Made by a program: the position numbers and the translations under genes. This document shows positions 34,633-46,430 of a DNA stretch of 64,000 bases, piece by piece. The notes under the pieces are model-generated. The model was not told the DNA's origin. It did no database searches and was given only the letters and a program-made list of their open reading frames with translations. This stretch comes from Botryotinia globosa (lineage: Eukaryota; Ascomycota; Leotiomycetes; Helotiales; Sclerotiniaceae): NCBI GenBank assembly GCA_014898425.1, contig RCSZ01000001.1, positions 3,100,001 through 3,164,000 of the forward strand, read 5' to 3'. The first letter of the stretch is position 1, and each line of letters starts with the position of its first letter.

Positions 34633-37272
34633 CTACTCCTCATCACCATCAACCTCGACGTAACTCTTTTTCTTTGCTGCAGCTCTTCCACTTTGTCTAG
34701 CCGGCTTAGCTTTCGTGGCCGTTTTCGCCAATTCATCATCAGCCGATACATCAGGCATACTCAAATCATCATCCTCGTCCTCATCCGCATCTTCATTCGA
34801 GACGCTAGCACTAGGTGCCTGCACTTTCTTCACATTTCTCTTCTTTGCTGGCGCTGGTGCTGACTTCTTCTTAACAGGCGTACTCTTTTTAGATGAACCA
34901 GGCCCCGCCGCAAACCCATTGGCTTCTGATCTCTCATCGACTTTAGATTGCGATGTTTTGACCAACTCCACCACTTCGTACACGTCATTCAAACACTCTG
35001 CCTTCGCTAATTTCTCCTTAACCCCTTCATCAAAAGGCATCTTTTTCCTCTCGGTAATCTTCTTCCTTGCCTCGAAATTTGCGGGTGTAGGGTTCTTAAA
35101 CATCTCATCTTCCTCTTTGGACCCTTCAGAGTTTTTCTTCTTGATTTCACGCTTCTTTGGTCGCAACCATTCTTCCATACCGACTGGCCAGTATACACGA
35201 TTATCCTTTCCTCCCATGCCAACTTCTTCTTCTGGTATTATCTCTTTGCTTACTTCCTCCTCTTCTTCGACCTCATGGCCAAACTCTTCAATCTCATCTG
35301 CGATCTGCTTCTTGGTCTTCTTCTTCTTGGGCTTCTTAGGTAAGACGCGATTATCATCATCTCTTTCGTAAGGAACAACATCATTGAATTTTTCAAATCC
35401 CGGCAATTTGAATGTCCTCATGAGTTCAAACACAGCTTGCTCTTTGTCTTTTGCTTCGATCATCAAATCCATATCATTGGCGCAGGGTGGAAGTGTTGCA
35501 GGTCTAGGGTTATGTTTCCGTCTTTGACGACCTGTAACGGCTTGAGGCGTCTGTTCGCTGTAATGCATTTTCTGTGTGATAGCTTTCTTCGTCCATCCAG
35601 CTTTGATTCTAGGAAAGAGCTCCATAATGTCCTTAGTTCCTTCACGAATTTGACTAGAATCGAACATTATGTTATGGTGGTGAAAATCAAGACATAGAGG
35701 AATGTTGAGCTCTTCACAGATTGGAAGGAGGTCGTGGACAGTCCATGATACATCGTCGTTCTCCAAGACGAGCCGTTGCTTTATGGAAGGTGAAAGCTTG
35801 GCATAATTTTCACGGAAGCGATCGAGCGTGGCGGCTTTGTCGCCAAACGTACCTCCCATATGTAAGATTAAGACTGCGTCTCTGTCAATTTGGGCTGGCA
35901 ATTTCAGGAGTCGGAACAGTTCATCGTGATACTCAAGGTCTCGAAATGCATTTGCAATAACTTCTGGACGAGGGGAACCTAGTTGGGTGAACTGCAGACA
36001 ATTTGTTAGCTTTTAGCTTTTGAGATGAATCAAACTCAACTTACTTGTCCAGGATGTGAGCTAACTCGATGTCCCAATTCAGCTACCACTTTGCCCACCT
36101 CGGCAAGAGCTTCGCTAGCGAAGGGGGCAAGGCTATAGCCATGTTCGGCATGACTAGCAAATGGAAACATTTCCGAACTTAGCCTCATGAATTTGATACC
36201 ATATTTATCATTCCATCGTAGCATTTTGGGTAGGTCTCGAACATTTGCTAGGCACAATTCTTCGACGTATCGTTGTCCTTGCTCAATAGAAGCTGGCTTC
36301 GATTTATCTGGTCGATTTTTGGTTGCATGTTCAGGCTGTGAAGGGTCTTTCAATGGATGCCGATGTTCGACAATAGAAGCCATACGACAGGTTCGAGAGG
36401 TAAAAACAGGAGGATCCGAGGATCTGAGGTAGGTATTCAGACATGCCTAGATTCTAATATCAGCATCTCGAACATAAGGCTGCGACAGGGGAACTAACAT
36501 ATCCTAATCTTCCTTTCCATGGCAGAGGCAGATAGTCACTATTGATAGGGGGTGGTCTTCTCGCCTCCAACTTTATAGCATCAGCATCCTCTGCCTGCCC
36601 TTCTTCGTCTCCGTCAGGATCCAGCCTTTTATCCCATTCGTCTTCGTCATCCTCCTTTTTTATTTTCTTCTCCGCCGCCTTTTTTGTTGCCTGTTCTGCT
36701 ACAAATGCTTTTATCTCATCCGACCCTTTCTTTGCAGCAATTGAGCTTTTCGTTGGGGCTTTTTTCTGTTTCTTAGCAGGCGTGGGCACAGGGATATCAT
36801 CACCAATATCTGTTAGGGGCGAATCGGTTTCCTCATTCTTGACGGGAACAATTACACCATTATCCTTTGCGGGAGTTATGGGTACCTGAATTTTCTTAAG
36901 ATCGAATGACTCCCCAGGCTCGTCAGCATCTGGGCTTGCACGAAGTGCTGTCTTGCTATCTACAATATCTGCATTGTGCTCAGGGTTGGTGTCGGGTTTG
37001 CCCCTGCGTGAAGACTGCCGCGAAGGTCTGGCAGGTGGTTTGATAGAAGTAGACTGAGTCGAAGGAAGAATTGGATTTGAAGTGCCATCAGTCATGGGAG
37101 TCGCCACGGCTGTTGATCTCTTTCGTTTAGGTGCCATCTTTAGGCCTCGGAATTGAAAATTGCGTTGGCGAAAGGGGGAAATTTTGCGCGCACTGCTAAT
37201 GCTAGCACTGTGAAGTGACAGCCGTTCAAGATATCTGCCAGAGCACAAGTGAAAATAAAGGGAAGTAAACAT
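34633..37272 (-). CDS. UVE1: UV damage endonuclease (UVDE, alternative excision repair)
   Basis: Three exons, 37272-36499, 36446-36045 and 35991-34633, give 844 residues. Introns start GTTAGT and GTAAGT and end CTAG and GCAG; splicing restores GRLGYACLNTYLR and SSHPGQFTQLGSPRP, both hallmarks of UVDE. The enzyme nicks DNA 5' to UV photoproducts without photoreactivation or classical NER. The metal-dependent TIM-barrel core spans about residues 250-560, with SSHPGQ, LILHMGGTFGDK, LVLENDD and LDFHHHN carrying metal and damage-site residues. The N-terminus (about 45-235) is disordered and KKAPTK-like basic. The C-terminal tail is Lys/Glu-rich and low complexity. Two in-frame ATGs exist: 37272 (long form, with a basic, Ser-rich leader) and 37137 (MAPKRKRST..., starting with a nuclear-signal-like stretch); an in-frame TGA directly precedes the first. 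Orthologues include N. crassa mus-18. Confidence 0.95.
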
Positions 37273-38090
37273 TCATTCAATGTCGAGGTTCAAAATTAAG
37301 AAACAATAGTTGAAAGAAAACTACCTACATCAAAAACAAACACATTCATTGGTAGCTTACCTCTGTCGCGTCTATGGGATCAATTGGATACGCCATGCGT
37401 TTAATCGATGGTTTATAACTTTTAGTTTTCTCCATGGTATCTGAAATGAGACATGTCGGATCGAAGCTAAACAGCCATGACGTTGACGACTTTTTAGCTC
37501 CGATATCACGTGATAAACAATAATCCCTTGAAACAAAACAAAGTCGATACATGTACTGGTAAGGTCATATAAGACGAGTACAGCTGGCGTATCAGAAAAC
37601 TATATACACCCAGCTCGTTAGGTCAATTTGATTTCACAATGTGTGCTCTCAGCTCCAATTCGCTATCTTTTCTTGGACATAAGCTCTAGCTTTGAATCGA
37701 GCTGTTGAATTTCCTCTTCTCGCGCAACAATTCATCCAATGGTCGTTTATTGCTCGCAGTCATAGAGCACACATTAAGCTAAATCACCACCAAAGAGCTC
37801 TTAAGCTTGGGATCATCTATGAATTTGTATAATCACGTTTTCAATTCTTGTGTTCATGATAGTCAACTGGAAACCAATGAATTAATTAGTCGATTTCCGC
37901 GCTAGATTGACCCCCAAAATCTTGCTACAGCCCATAAATCTTGGCTAAGCTGTTAGACCTTGCTCAAGAACAGAACATCTTCGTATAGAAGATTGTGTTA
38001 CTAATTATCAATGACCTTTCATTATGTGTTCAAAAGAGAAGCAAAGAGGAGCATCCATCAGTATATGTATCGCGAAGAATAACCACACGA
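37273..38090. other. UVE1 promoter side and transporter 3' flank
   Basis: No supported gene. A minus-strand frame at 37346-37434 ending at a GTAAGC donor could be a 5' exon or leader of UVE1, but an in-frame TGA precedes the UVE1 ATG, so it would not extend the protein without a further splice. Confidence 0.5.
37459..37464 (+). promoter_or_regulatory. Possible white-collar-type light element (GATCGA)
   Basis: GATCGA lies about 190 bp upstream of the UVE1 long-form ATG. GATC-type words are bound by white-collar GATA factors in other fungi, where UVDE genes are light-induced. A six-base word is expected by chance every few kb, so this is weak. Confidence 0.2.
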
Positions 38091-40144
38091 TTAGATCGCT
38101 GTGCCACGTCCACGACCAACAGCTGCCTTCTCATCATGAAGATCATGATGCTGAAATTGGCGTGAATCGGTGATACCATCACGATGACGAGCGTTCTCTG
38201 GAGCAACTACGCCGTCGTCATGGTGGGTGCGCTTCTCGCCAGGAACGCCGTCGTCATGGTGGGTGCGCTTCTCGCCAGGAACGCCACCAACACCACCGAC
38301 GGGGGCTGCGACCTTGACTGTACCCGCTTCTATATCTGCCGCTAATTTGTCTAATCTGGAGCCCTCGGGAAGTTTTTGCCATGGATGGAGACCACTGTAT
38401 TGAGATTGAAGGGTCAGTATATTTGTTCAAGAAACGTTTTGAAAAGAATTGAAAAAGATCGCATCTGAGAAAAGAGAGAACATACCTGTTAAAAACATCA
38501 TCCATCTCCTCGAGTGTTTTGCCTTTAGTCTCCGGAGCTGTAAGGAAAATGTGAATGAAAGCAAGTGCGTTGAACGTGGCAAAGATCATGTACATCTTCC
38601 AGTTGATATTCTTCAACAATGGTGGAACAGCAAAAGCAAGAACACAGTTCCAGAACCAATTTGCCGAAGTTGCGAGAGAAACAGCCTTTGCACGAATCTT
38701 ATTTGGGAAGATTTCGGCTGGGTAAGTCCATGATGAAGGTCCCCAGGTTGTTGCAAATGCACAAACAAATAGATATGTCATAGCGACGATGGCAGATGAT
38801 ACACCCTTCTTGTCGTGAACAACCCATGTCAGATTTTTATTCTGTTCAGTTTGAGTCTTCGATGTGTTGTTGGGTTCACCGTAGCCTGCTTGAAGCCCAC
38901 CGGCAATGAAAAGGAAGGTCATCATGAGGAAGGAACCGATGAGCATGGCTGGGCGACGTCCGAAACGATCAAGATAGATGATAGCAGGTAAAGTCAACAA
39001 CACATTGAGGATGTATTGAATCGAGGCGGTAATAAGCGGGTTCGCAATGTTTGCACCTTGCATGATATCTATAAAAAAAGCCCATTAGTGATATACTCTA
39101 CCACAGCCGAGAAAGAATACTTACAAACGACGTAGTACATCATGATATTCATGCCACAGAGTTGAGACCACATCTGAATCGACATTCCTAGAACGACACG
39201 CTTGATCATACGTGGAGCCACAAGCTGCTTGTAAGAGCTGATAGCTTCTTCACGTTCGAATCGGAGTGCCTCCTCAATTTCTTGATATTCTGCGAGAACC
39301 TTTGGGTGGTTTACATTACCGCCACCATGGAGGTCTGCAATAACCTTGATGGCTTCCTCCCATCTATCCTTGGAGGCCAACCATCTAGGAGATCGTGGTA
39401 AGAAAAACATACCGAAGAACAAGATAACTGCAGGAACGATTTGTATACCCCAGGGGATTCGGAAAGCAGAAGTAGGTTGGTCCTATAGAAATAATATTGA
39501 TCAGTGTGCTAACTTCTAAAATAGTGGCATTGTACTTACTGGGTTTTCCGCACCACCTCCGGTTGTCGAAGCACCATATTGGATGAAGTACTGAATAAGA
39601 ATACCCCATGTGATTGCCCATTGTTGAAGAGAGACAACTCGGCCTCTGATTTCCTTTGGAGCAATCTCTGATTGATAGACAGGACAGATCGCGGAAGCAA
39701 TGCCAACACAGATACCAGCAATGACTCGACCGACAACCAGCATAGCTACATTGATTGAAGCACACTGGATACTAAAGAAAGCATTAGTTGTGTTCGTATA
39801 ATTGGAGTTCAAAACTTACATTGAGCCAATGATCCAAAAAATAGACGCAATTTGGATGCTAGCTCGTCTAGACCATCTGTCCGCAATGAAAGAGGAAGCT
39901 AAAGCACCGATGAGGGATCCAGCGGGCATGGCACAAGTAATTCCACCTTGACCGTAAGATTGAGGATTGTTGAAGTATCTGACGTATGCTTGAGTTCCAA
40001 GAACACCAGACATACTCGAGATATCGAAGCCGAAAAGACCACCGCCTATATATGTTACTCATTGTTTTGCATTGGATTCGAGGAGAATCACTTACCTATT
40101 GCGGCGAAGGAGCAAATAACGTAGACATTAGTAGTGTACCACAT
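38091..40144 (-). CDS. MFS hexose-type sugar transporter
   Basis: Six exons, 40144-40096, 40045-39820, 39771-39540, 39482-39125, 39068-38486 and 38394-38091, give 583 residues with all five introns bounded by GTAAGT/GTATGT donors and AG acceptors. Sugar-porter signatures appear in order: IGGGLFGFDISSMSG in helix 1, DRWSRR after helix 2, GRVIAGICVG, PVYQSEIAPKEIRGR, the PRSPRWL loop motif, YLDRFGRRPAM between helices 8 and 9, and PETKGKTLEEMDDVF after helix 12. It should import hexoses by proton symport at the plasma membrane. The N-terminus is very short (helix 1 starts almost at once). The C-terminal cytosolic tail is long, Gly/His-rich and contains a perfect 12-residue tandem duplication. 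Confidence 0.94.
38214..38285 (-). repeat. 36-bp perfect tandem duplication inside the transporter tail
   Basis: Two identical 36-bp units, 38214-38249 and 38250-38285, encode GVPGEKRTHHDD twice in the C-terminal tail. The unit is a multiple of three, so the frame is kept. Confidence 0.95.
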
Positions 40145-41550
40145 TATGATTGAGTGAACGACTCCTCGATGATATGATTTCCGAAGGTATGGAAGTGCAA
40201 AGGATGTCAAACTTGAGAAGGTATGTTCAAGGTGTTGTAAGTTGGATGGTTGAATCTAGCCCTACTGTTGAAACCTTAAGTAGCAATGAGCCGAGCTACC
40301 TACGGCGGGGCAGTAAGTAATATCTTTCATTAATCAGTCCACTGCAGTATTCACTGAATAATCTGCTTTTCTACACGTGCTGTGTCAAATTCTCAAGTTT
40401 GATGTTGGGGTAATTTGGTGAATGAGAGACCCATGCTCCTGCAAAATCGCTAATTCGCTGAGAGACGCCACTAATTTGTGAGTAGAGTTGATTCGCTCTA
40501 ATCTTCAAGGCGAGGCGCATGATCTATCTGCATTCACCCATAATCCGAGAGGTTCAAAAGCATTCATAGGTCTCTTGAGTAGAATCTGGGGTAAATTATC
40601 CGCCAAAGGATTATAAGTCCCCGTAGCCTTGCAGTACTTGCTTGGCATGTTTACCTCTGCATAAACACGAACTACCTAAATACACAATCCATCTTATGCG
40701 AGTCGTATAGCAAATTTACTTCAAAGAGTTCAATGCTTGATGTCGTGGGTAGGACGACTCAAAGCATTAAACGCCCACATCATGCTTTCCGGATCGAGCC
40801 TATAGCAAATCAGACGATTATTCAAACAAACCAATTGCTTCACTCAGACTCTTTTATAGTCACTACCTGCTTTCTGAACGCCGAAGACGCACCGTTGCGG
40901 CTTAAGCCACTGTTGACTACCTACCTACTGCCAACAAAAACGCGGGCTACAGATATCCAGGGACATCTAGTGAATGGGCTATTTCGAGCACGCTCCAAGA
41001 ATCAATATTTATTCAATCATTGATTAGATCACATGTGGTGTATGATCCTATTTGATGCTTGTATCATTCCTTATGACCATGAAGAACTCGCCAAGTTGTT
41101 CCGAGGCTTAACTTGGCACTAACTGTTGCTGCGGGGTTAACGTTGGATGGCACATATCAACACTTGTTTGACTCGCTATTGGCCCATCGATCACGGTAAA
41201 TTCACCTAGTAACCAGAAAACTTAGTAGAAATAGCGAATCATTTATTGATGAATTGCATACACCGAGTAGCTGGAGAAAGCCACAATTATATACCCATTC
41301 CCGATTTCTTGATCTGAACTATTTTCGTTGGAACCGAATGCTCGGGTCAAGGTTCAGATATATTCTGCCTGTGAAAACCACTTGCTAAAACTTCTTAGAC
41401 ATGATCCGGAGATGACTTTAAAAGCTAGAATGAATGGACCACGTCGTACACATAAGGCTGAAGCACGTGGGAATTTTAAGGACGTGGTGACAGTTCCTCA
41501 ACTATGTTTTTGGGTTCTTTCCACGCGAGCGCAACGTATCTAACATGAAC
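40145..41550. other. Intergenic, no gene recognised
   Basis: Promoter of the sugar transporter on the left and 3' flank of the thioesterase on the right. No coding frame with recognisable features. Confidence 0.55.
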
Positions 41551-42558
41551 CTATTTAGCTAGTGAGTCTGAAAGACCGGAGGTAAAGACTGACTTTGTAT
41601 GGCTTCCACGTGCTGCTACTTCGCCATTGCTATTTGTAAACTGGATAGAAGTATACGCCAAGGTCTTTCCAACTACTCTCATGTTAGAGATGTTATATCC
41701 AAAAAATAACATGACTATACTTACATTTATCGCAAGTCACCACCGCTTTCAGCACATCTCCAACCTTACCGCCAGAGTTGAGGTATGTAACTTCGTTTGG
41801 GTTAGATACATAAAAATTGCAATTGGGTCGCACAACGTTTACCGTTCAAATCAGTAGAAACACCCGTGGCATAAAGACCCCTCGAGGCAACAGCTAGTGA
41901 GCCACCTAGGTCCACCATGCTGGCAATCGTGCCTCCATGAATAATGTTCAAACGGTTCTAACACAAGACAATTGAACGAGTTGCTCATATACGATTTGGA
42001 AAATTTCCTTACGGTGTGCTCCTTCTTGATATCAAGCTCAAAGTTTACACGTCCTGGCTCCGCTCCTGTGACTCGAAGCTTTTCAAAGTCAATGGAAATA
42101 ATTCGCAATTAAATAATACAAAACAAATTATTTTCCCACATTTTCACCAAAGAGTCTATATTCACATGTCAGTCGATGTTTTCATCAAAAACTTTTGCTG
42201 GTACAATAGCAGTGAAAAATGTTCCAGATGGATCAGTACAGAGGAGGTACGTTGTTACATTACGCATGAGGCCCTGGGGGGCCAATGAACGGTAACTTAG
42301 AACGACGAGATTGATTTCAGATACTTGCTGAAAGTCTCATGCTCAAAATAAATGCCAACTAAACACTTGCGACGACAGACCGGAGCTGTGTTTTATAAAA
42401 CGACACCACAAATACATGGAAAACAGTACCTCGGCTCAAGTCCTGATGATTCTTGAAAAGACTTCAGAACCTATTGAGTAAAGGTAATGATGTCAGCATC
42501 GGCATATTTTGGTCGCCTATTGACAACTCACTGATCTCACGAATCTTAGAGCAGCCAT
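41551..42558 (-). CDS. Hotdog-fold thioesterase (PaaI/Them2-like), one splice site apparently damaged
   Basis: Exons read 42558-42532, 42470-42430, about 42103-42013, 41957-41843, 41790-41725 and 41672-41551. The translated parts match the PaaI/ACOT13 type: a leading MAALRFVRS, then IISIDFEKLRV, the active-site segment NRLNIIHGGTIASMVDLGG with HGG and the D of VDLGG, then STDLNVTYLNSGGKVGD, and an RGSHTK-type tail. Such enzymes hydrolyse acyl-CoA thioesters. The last four exons splice cleanly. Between exon 2 (ending CCGAG, donor GTACTG) and exon 3 the expected AG acceptor reads GCG before AATTATTTCC, and a TAA lies two codons upstream in that frame. With the normal AG the join would be SGLEPR-IISID. 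Either the gene is a young pseudogene, the intron is non-canonical, or translation begins elsewhere. Confidence 0.7.
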
Positions 42559-43252
42559 GTTGTAGAAGTAGGTAGTATGGTGAAGCTGGATAGATTGTCG
42601 ATATATAAGAATGTGTCGTAGTTACAAAAAAGTCGGTAATTCTGTATGAGGACGCCGCGATTGGCTGAACAGGGAACAATGTCCTTGCTTGATTCTCAGG
42701 CCGCAGTAAGGCCGCCCGCTATTCAAAGTTACTGTATTGGGCTCTCGCTGGGGCCACATCGGCCGGTAACGAACATTATAGGTATAAACTAATCCTAGGA
42801 TAGAGTTAGAGATACCTAGGTAGTCTACTGGTAATATCAAGCATCAAACTAATTAGATTGATCAAGAAATTCTGTATCTTGAAACATGCGATCATGCTCT
42901 TTCCTGTTAAGGTTAATGCATGTTCGGCTGAATTCGGTGTTACCAACGCTGTTTGAACTCTGATTATGACTCTCGATAATGGCGGATATAGCACGGTGGA
43001 AGGTGTGTGGTTGTGGTCGTGGTCGTGGTAGCTGTAGTAGTTCTAGTCGTATTTTTGATAGCTTCACTACCTTGTTGTTCCATTTTGCGTATTTTGAATC
43101 TGATCGGTTCTGAATCGAATGGAGAAATACATTCAAGTACAAAGCTCACATTTAATACGTCTGGTGTCAACATATTGTCCATTTGTATCTTGAAACTCGA
43201 TGGTCTAGTCTCGACTATCGTCACATAGAACATTCCATAAAACCAACCTGCC
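42559..43252. other. Intergenic, no gene recognised
   Basis: Short frames only. Contains one TACCTAGGTA palindrome (42813-42822) and a GTGGTCGTGGTCGTGG tract near 43010-43030. Confidence 0.5.
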
Positions 43253-44171
43253 TTAATTTATAATCATTTCCTTAACATCCCACTGTATATCATCCAAATC
43301 AAGCTTCTTCTGGATTTTCCCGATACCCGGTATATTCGCTGTTGCTAATAATTGGTACAGGCGCGTCTCAGTACTCTCCTTCATGCTGTCACCTCCTGGT
43401 TCCTCACCATGTTCCGGCCTTCGCAGAATCAATGGGTCTTTGCCTTTACCAACTGTAGCTACTAAGTATCCCTTCCTCATACTCGTCCCGCCGAACACGT
43501 ACCGTCCCTCACTATTTCTCGAACCTACCAACGGTAAAATCCCAAACCCATTCCTATATTGGCTCAACCTCAAATTTCCCTCTTCAACTCACCCTGCCCG
43601 TCACCCGTGTTATTGGAGAACTCTCCATTTCTTTGTACTATTCCAACCAGCTCCTCAATCTCACCAAGAAAATGCTTATTCGATTCATTGGTATCGTCCA
43701 GCACTTGCCAAGCACTATTCCAACTCCGAGTAGACAAACACACAACAAGGAAATGCAAAATGATGACGAAAAAAAAAGACATACACTTTATTCTTCTCAT
43801 TGCCCCCCCGGATATGATAAAGCTTCATACGTAGGAAAAATTTGGTAGAGCAGAGCAAAATCCGCATAGAGTTCCACCGGGTGGAATTTGTCATGATTCA
43901 ATTCCAATCCAATTGGATCGTCCCGACACCCAGCCTTGATACTAAGCAATCGGATATACTCTTTGTGCAGAATTATATTCCGATACGATGCCGATGAATC
44001 TTTTGATTTGTAGGTAAAATTATTAGCGCATACGGATTCGAGGGGATGAACTAGAATCCAATCTCTTATTTCAGACGCAAGTCGAAGGCATATCACAAGG
44101 TAAATCAGGAAACGCCGCCAATAGCCTATTTTGAATTGTGCCCCAGATAAAGAAGAAGAAGGGGGTTCCAC
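43253..44171 (-). pseudogene. Remnant of a HET-domain gene
   Basis: On the minus strand the piece near 43800-43980 reads KEYIRLLSIKAGCRDDPIGL and then PTYEALSYPGG before a stop. This fits the opening of the fungal heterokaryon-incompatibility (HET) domain, IRLL...G...I...YEALSYxWG, with the invariant Trp replaced. The downstream WIDAICINQ core is not found. The C-terminal piece, 43573-43253, with KGYLVATVGKGKDPLILRRP, vaguely resembles the end of HET proteins (GYLG...GD.VP.ILR). The distance between the pieces is too short for the missing middle, so an internal deletion plus frameshifts are implied. HET proteins trigger cell death after non-self fusion; this copy cannot be functional as read. 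Confidence 0.5.
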
Positions 44172-44967
44172 ATGAGCTTGTCGGACAAGAATCTGGAAAT
44201 GGATTTTGTTTAGACAGCGGTAGCTTGAAAATTGAAAAGTCCTCTTCTATACCTCCTAAGGGCAGAGACAGAACGCATTCTGTTGGGCTCCTTTCATTCC
44301 GAAGCTTCCTGGAGGGACTGTAACTAGTCTTCAGAATTTCCTCGAGTGCCAGCAACGAAGGAACGGACATGATGATAAGCCAAGGATGCTTTGCATACTC
44401 AATCAAGAAACCATGTGATCACGTGAGAGGCCCGCTCCTATTTGCTCGAGATTGATACCAGCACAAGACAGTGTCTAAGAAGTTTTGGTAGACGGTGTAA
44501 AAGTGCGTTCCAATTGATACTCAAGCTGCAAGCCAAGGACAAAAGAAACGAAAGAAGAGTTCACACAAAGTTCAAGCATTTCGAGTGCTCGTCTTGTTTA
44601 GCCTCCCTATCGCATGGGTATGACCCCGCAGAGCGCAGGGCATGTCTGTTCGTTGCGAGATTGATGGGACACTGGAAAATTGTAGTTGGGATCTTGCAAA
44701 TTGAACAAGAACGACGTTGTACAATGTGAGGAAGACGCCTTAAAGCAGAGTGGAAGTCACCCACATCCATCTCGTACCTAGATAGTGAACATAGTAATAG
44801 TGCTCCACTGTAATTCGTTCGCTGGAGAAGACAAAGATATGGTCCAAGCTCAAAATTCTCCGTCACCAGGCTACTTATTAATTGCAAGGCTGTAGAGCTT
44901 CCTGAATTTCCTACTGGCAATGCCGAATTCATAATATCTGCGGATAACAAACAATTACCAGACCAAT
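44172..44967. other. Promoter side of TFB2, no other gene
   Basis: Several overlapping frames on both strands but none with domain features. One (44071-44406, minus) overlaps the HET relic and could be part of its decayed 5' end. Confidence 0.45.
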
Positions 44968-46430
44968 ATGTCTGTCTCAACTCTTGCTTCATTTGAATAC
45001 CTGGAAAGATTACCAGGTACAACTTTCAGACGGTTGTATCAGCAACCTTCTACTTCCTTGGCCATTTTCAGGCGCATGCTGCCTCATCTTGCCAAAACCT
45101 TTGTGATGGCACTACTCTATATGCCTAAGCCTTTGCCCCTCACTGCTCTGGATCAATGGGTGCAACCTAAAAGCAAGAAGTATGTATCCTGACTGGAAAT
45201 GGATGACATATGCTAAAATGTTCTAGGCAGAAAGATCAAGCCCTATCCTTACTATCGCGACTGCACATTGTCGACATTACAGCGCTGAGCCGAGAAGATC
45301 CTCAAACAGTAGCTTTGACTAAGAATTTTGGAGCCTCTCTACGACTGGCACTTACAGGTGGAGGAAATCATCAGTCTTTCGGGGTTCCTTCGTCGGATCA
45401 CATTGCGCCACATGTTGATGTTGATTTCTTGGATACACATGCTCGAATACAATGGGAAGGCATTCTGCATTATATGGTCAACACTGTTACATCCGGGTCA
45501 GGAAGAGATGGAAATGGGCCTGCAAATTCAGTCAAGGCACTACTTGATGCAGGAAAATTGGTTACAAGAGGTCGAAGTATCGGTATCACTCAAGCTGGAT
45601 TCTCGTTTCTATTGCAAGAAGCCAATGCGCAAGTCTGGACTCTGCTCCTTCTATGGATTGAAAATGCTGAAAGTATGGGAATGGATTCCGTCGATGTACT
45701 TTCTTTTCTCTTCATGCTAGGCTCCCTCGAACTCGGACGTGCATACAGCACTAAAACTCTCACAGATGCCCAACAAGGGATGCTGGCTAATCTCATTGAC
45801 TTGGGGCTAATCTACCTCCCTCCTTCAGCCCCTACACAATTCTTTCCAACACGTCTAGCCACAACTCTCACCTCTGATGCCAGCGCACTTCGTACTGTGG
45901 CTGCAGGATTCGATGCCGCCTCCAAATCTGCCGCCAGCCAAAAGGGCTTCATAATAATCGAGACTAACTACCGCCTATACGCTTATACAAATTCACCCCT
46001 CCAAATCGCCGTCCTTTCACTCTTCACCAAACTCAACACTCGTTATCCCAACATGGTCAGTGGCCGCGTCTCTCGCGATTCTATCCGTACCGCAATAGCT
46101 CATGGCATTACATCCGACCAAATAATTACCTATCTATCCACCCATGCGCATCCTCAACTCGTCAAAGCTTCTTCCGCGTCCCATGGAGGACCTGTACTAC
46201 CACCCACAGTCGTTGATCAAATCCGTCTCTGGCAATTGGAAAACGAGAGAATGAAAGCTGTGCCGGGATTCTTGATGAAAGATTTTGAGACCCAGAAGGA
46301 ATACGAGGGTTGTGCGAAATATGCTGAGGAGGTGGGAGTATTAGTTTGGAAGAGTGATGCGAAGAGGATGTTCTTTGTTACGAGGGTGGAGCAGTTGAGA
46401 GATTACTTCAAAGCGAAGAAAATAAGATAG
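44968..46430 (+). CDS. TFB2: TFIIH core subunit Tfb2 (p52)
   Basis: Two exons, 44968-45179 and 45227-46430, give 471 residues, the usual size of p52/Tfb2. The intron starts GTATGT and ends TCTAG, joining ...QPKSKK to QKDQALSLLSRLHI. Conserved stretches are seen along the length: YLERLPGTTFRRLYQQPSTSLAIFR at the N-terminus, the ALSLLSRLHIVD region, WEGILHYMV, FLLQEANAQVWTLLLLWI, the FFPTRLA region, and IIIETNYRLYAYTNSPLQIAVLSLF. The C-terminal part binds Tfb5. Tfb2 anchors and stimulates the XPB/Ssl2 helicase in TFIIH for transcription initiation and nucleotide-excision repair in the nucleus. It is an essential single-copy gene in other fungi. The 3' quarter of the coding strand becomes G-rich. 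Confidence 0.96.

Noticed and set aside
34715..35371. 218-codon + strand frame rich in Ser and Phe
   Set aside because: Antisense of the Lys/Glu-rich UVE1 tail, which leaves the other strand open.
37346..37552. Small minus-strand frame upstream of UVE1
   Set aside because: No domain; cannot be joined to UVE1 in frame without crossing the TGA before the ATG. It may be a leader exon, but this is not supported.
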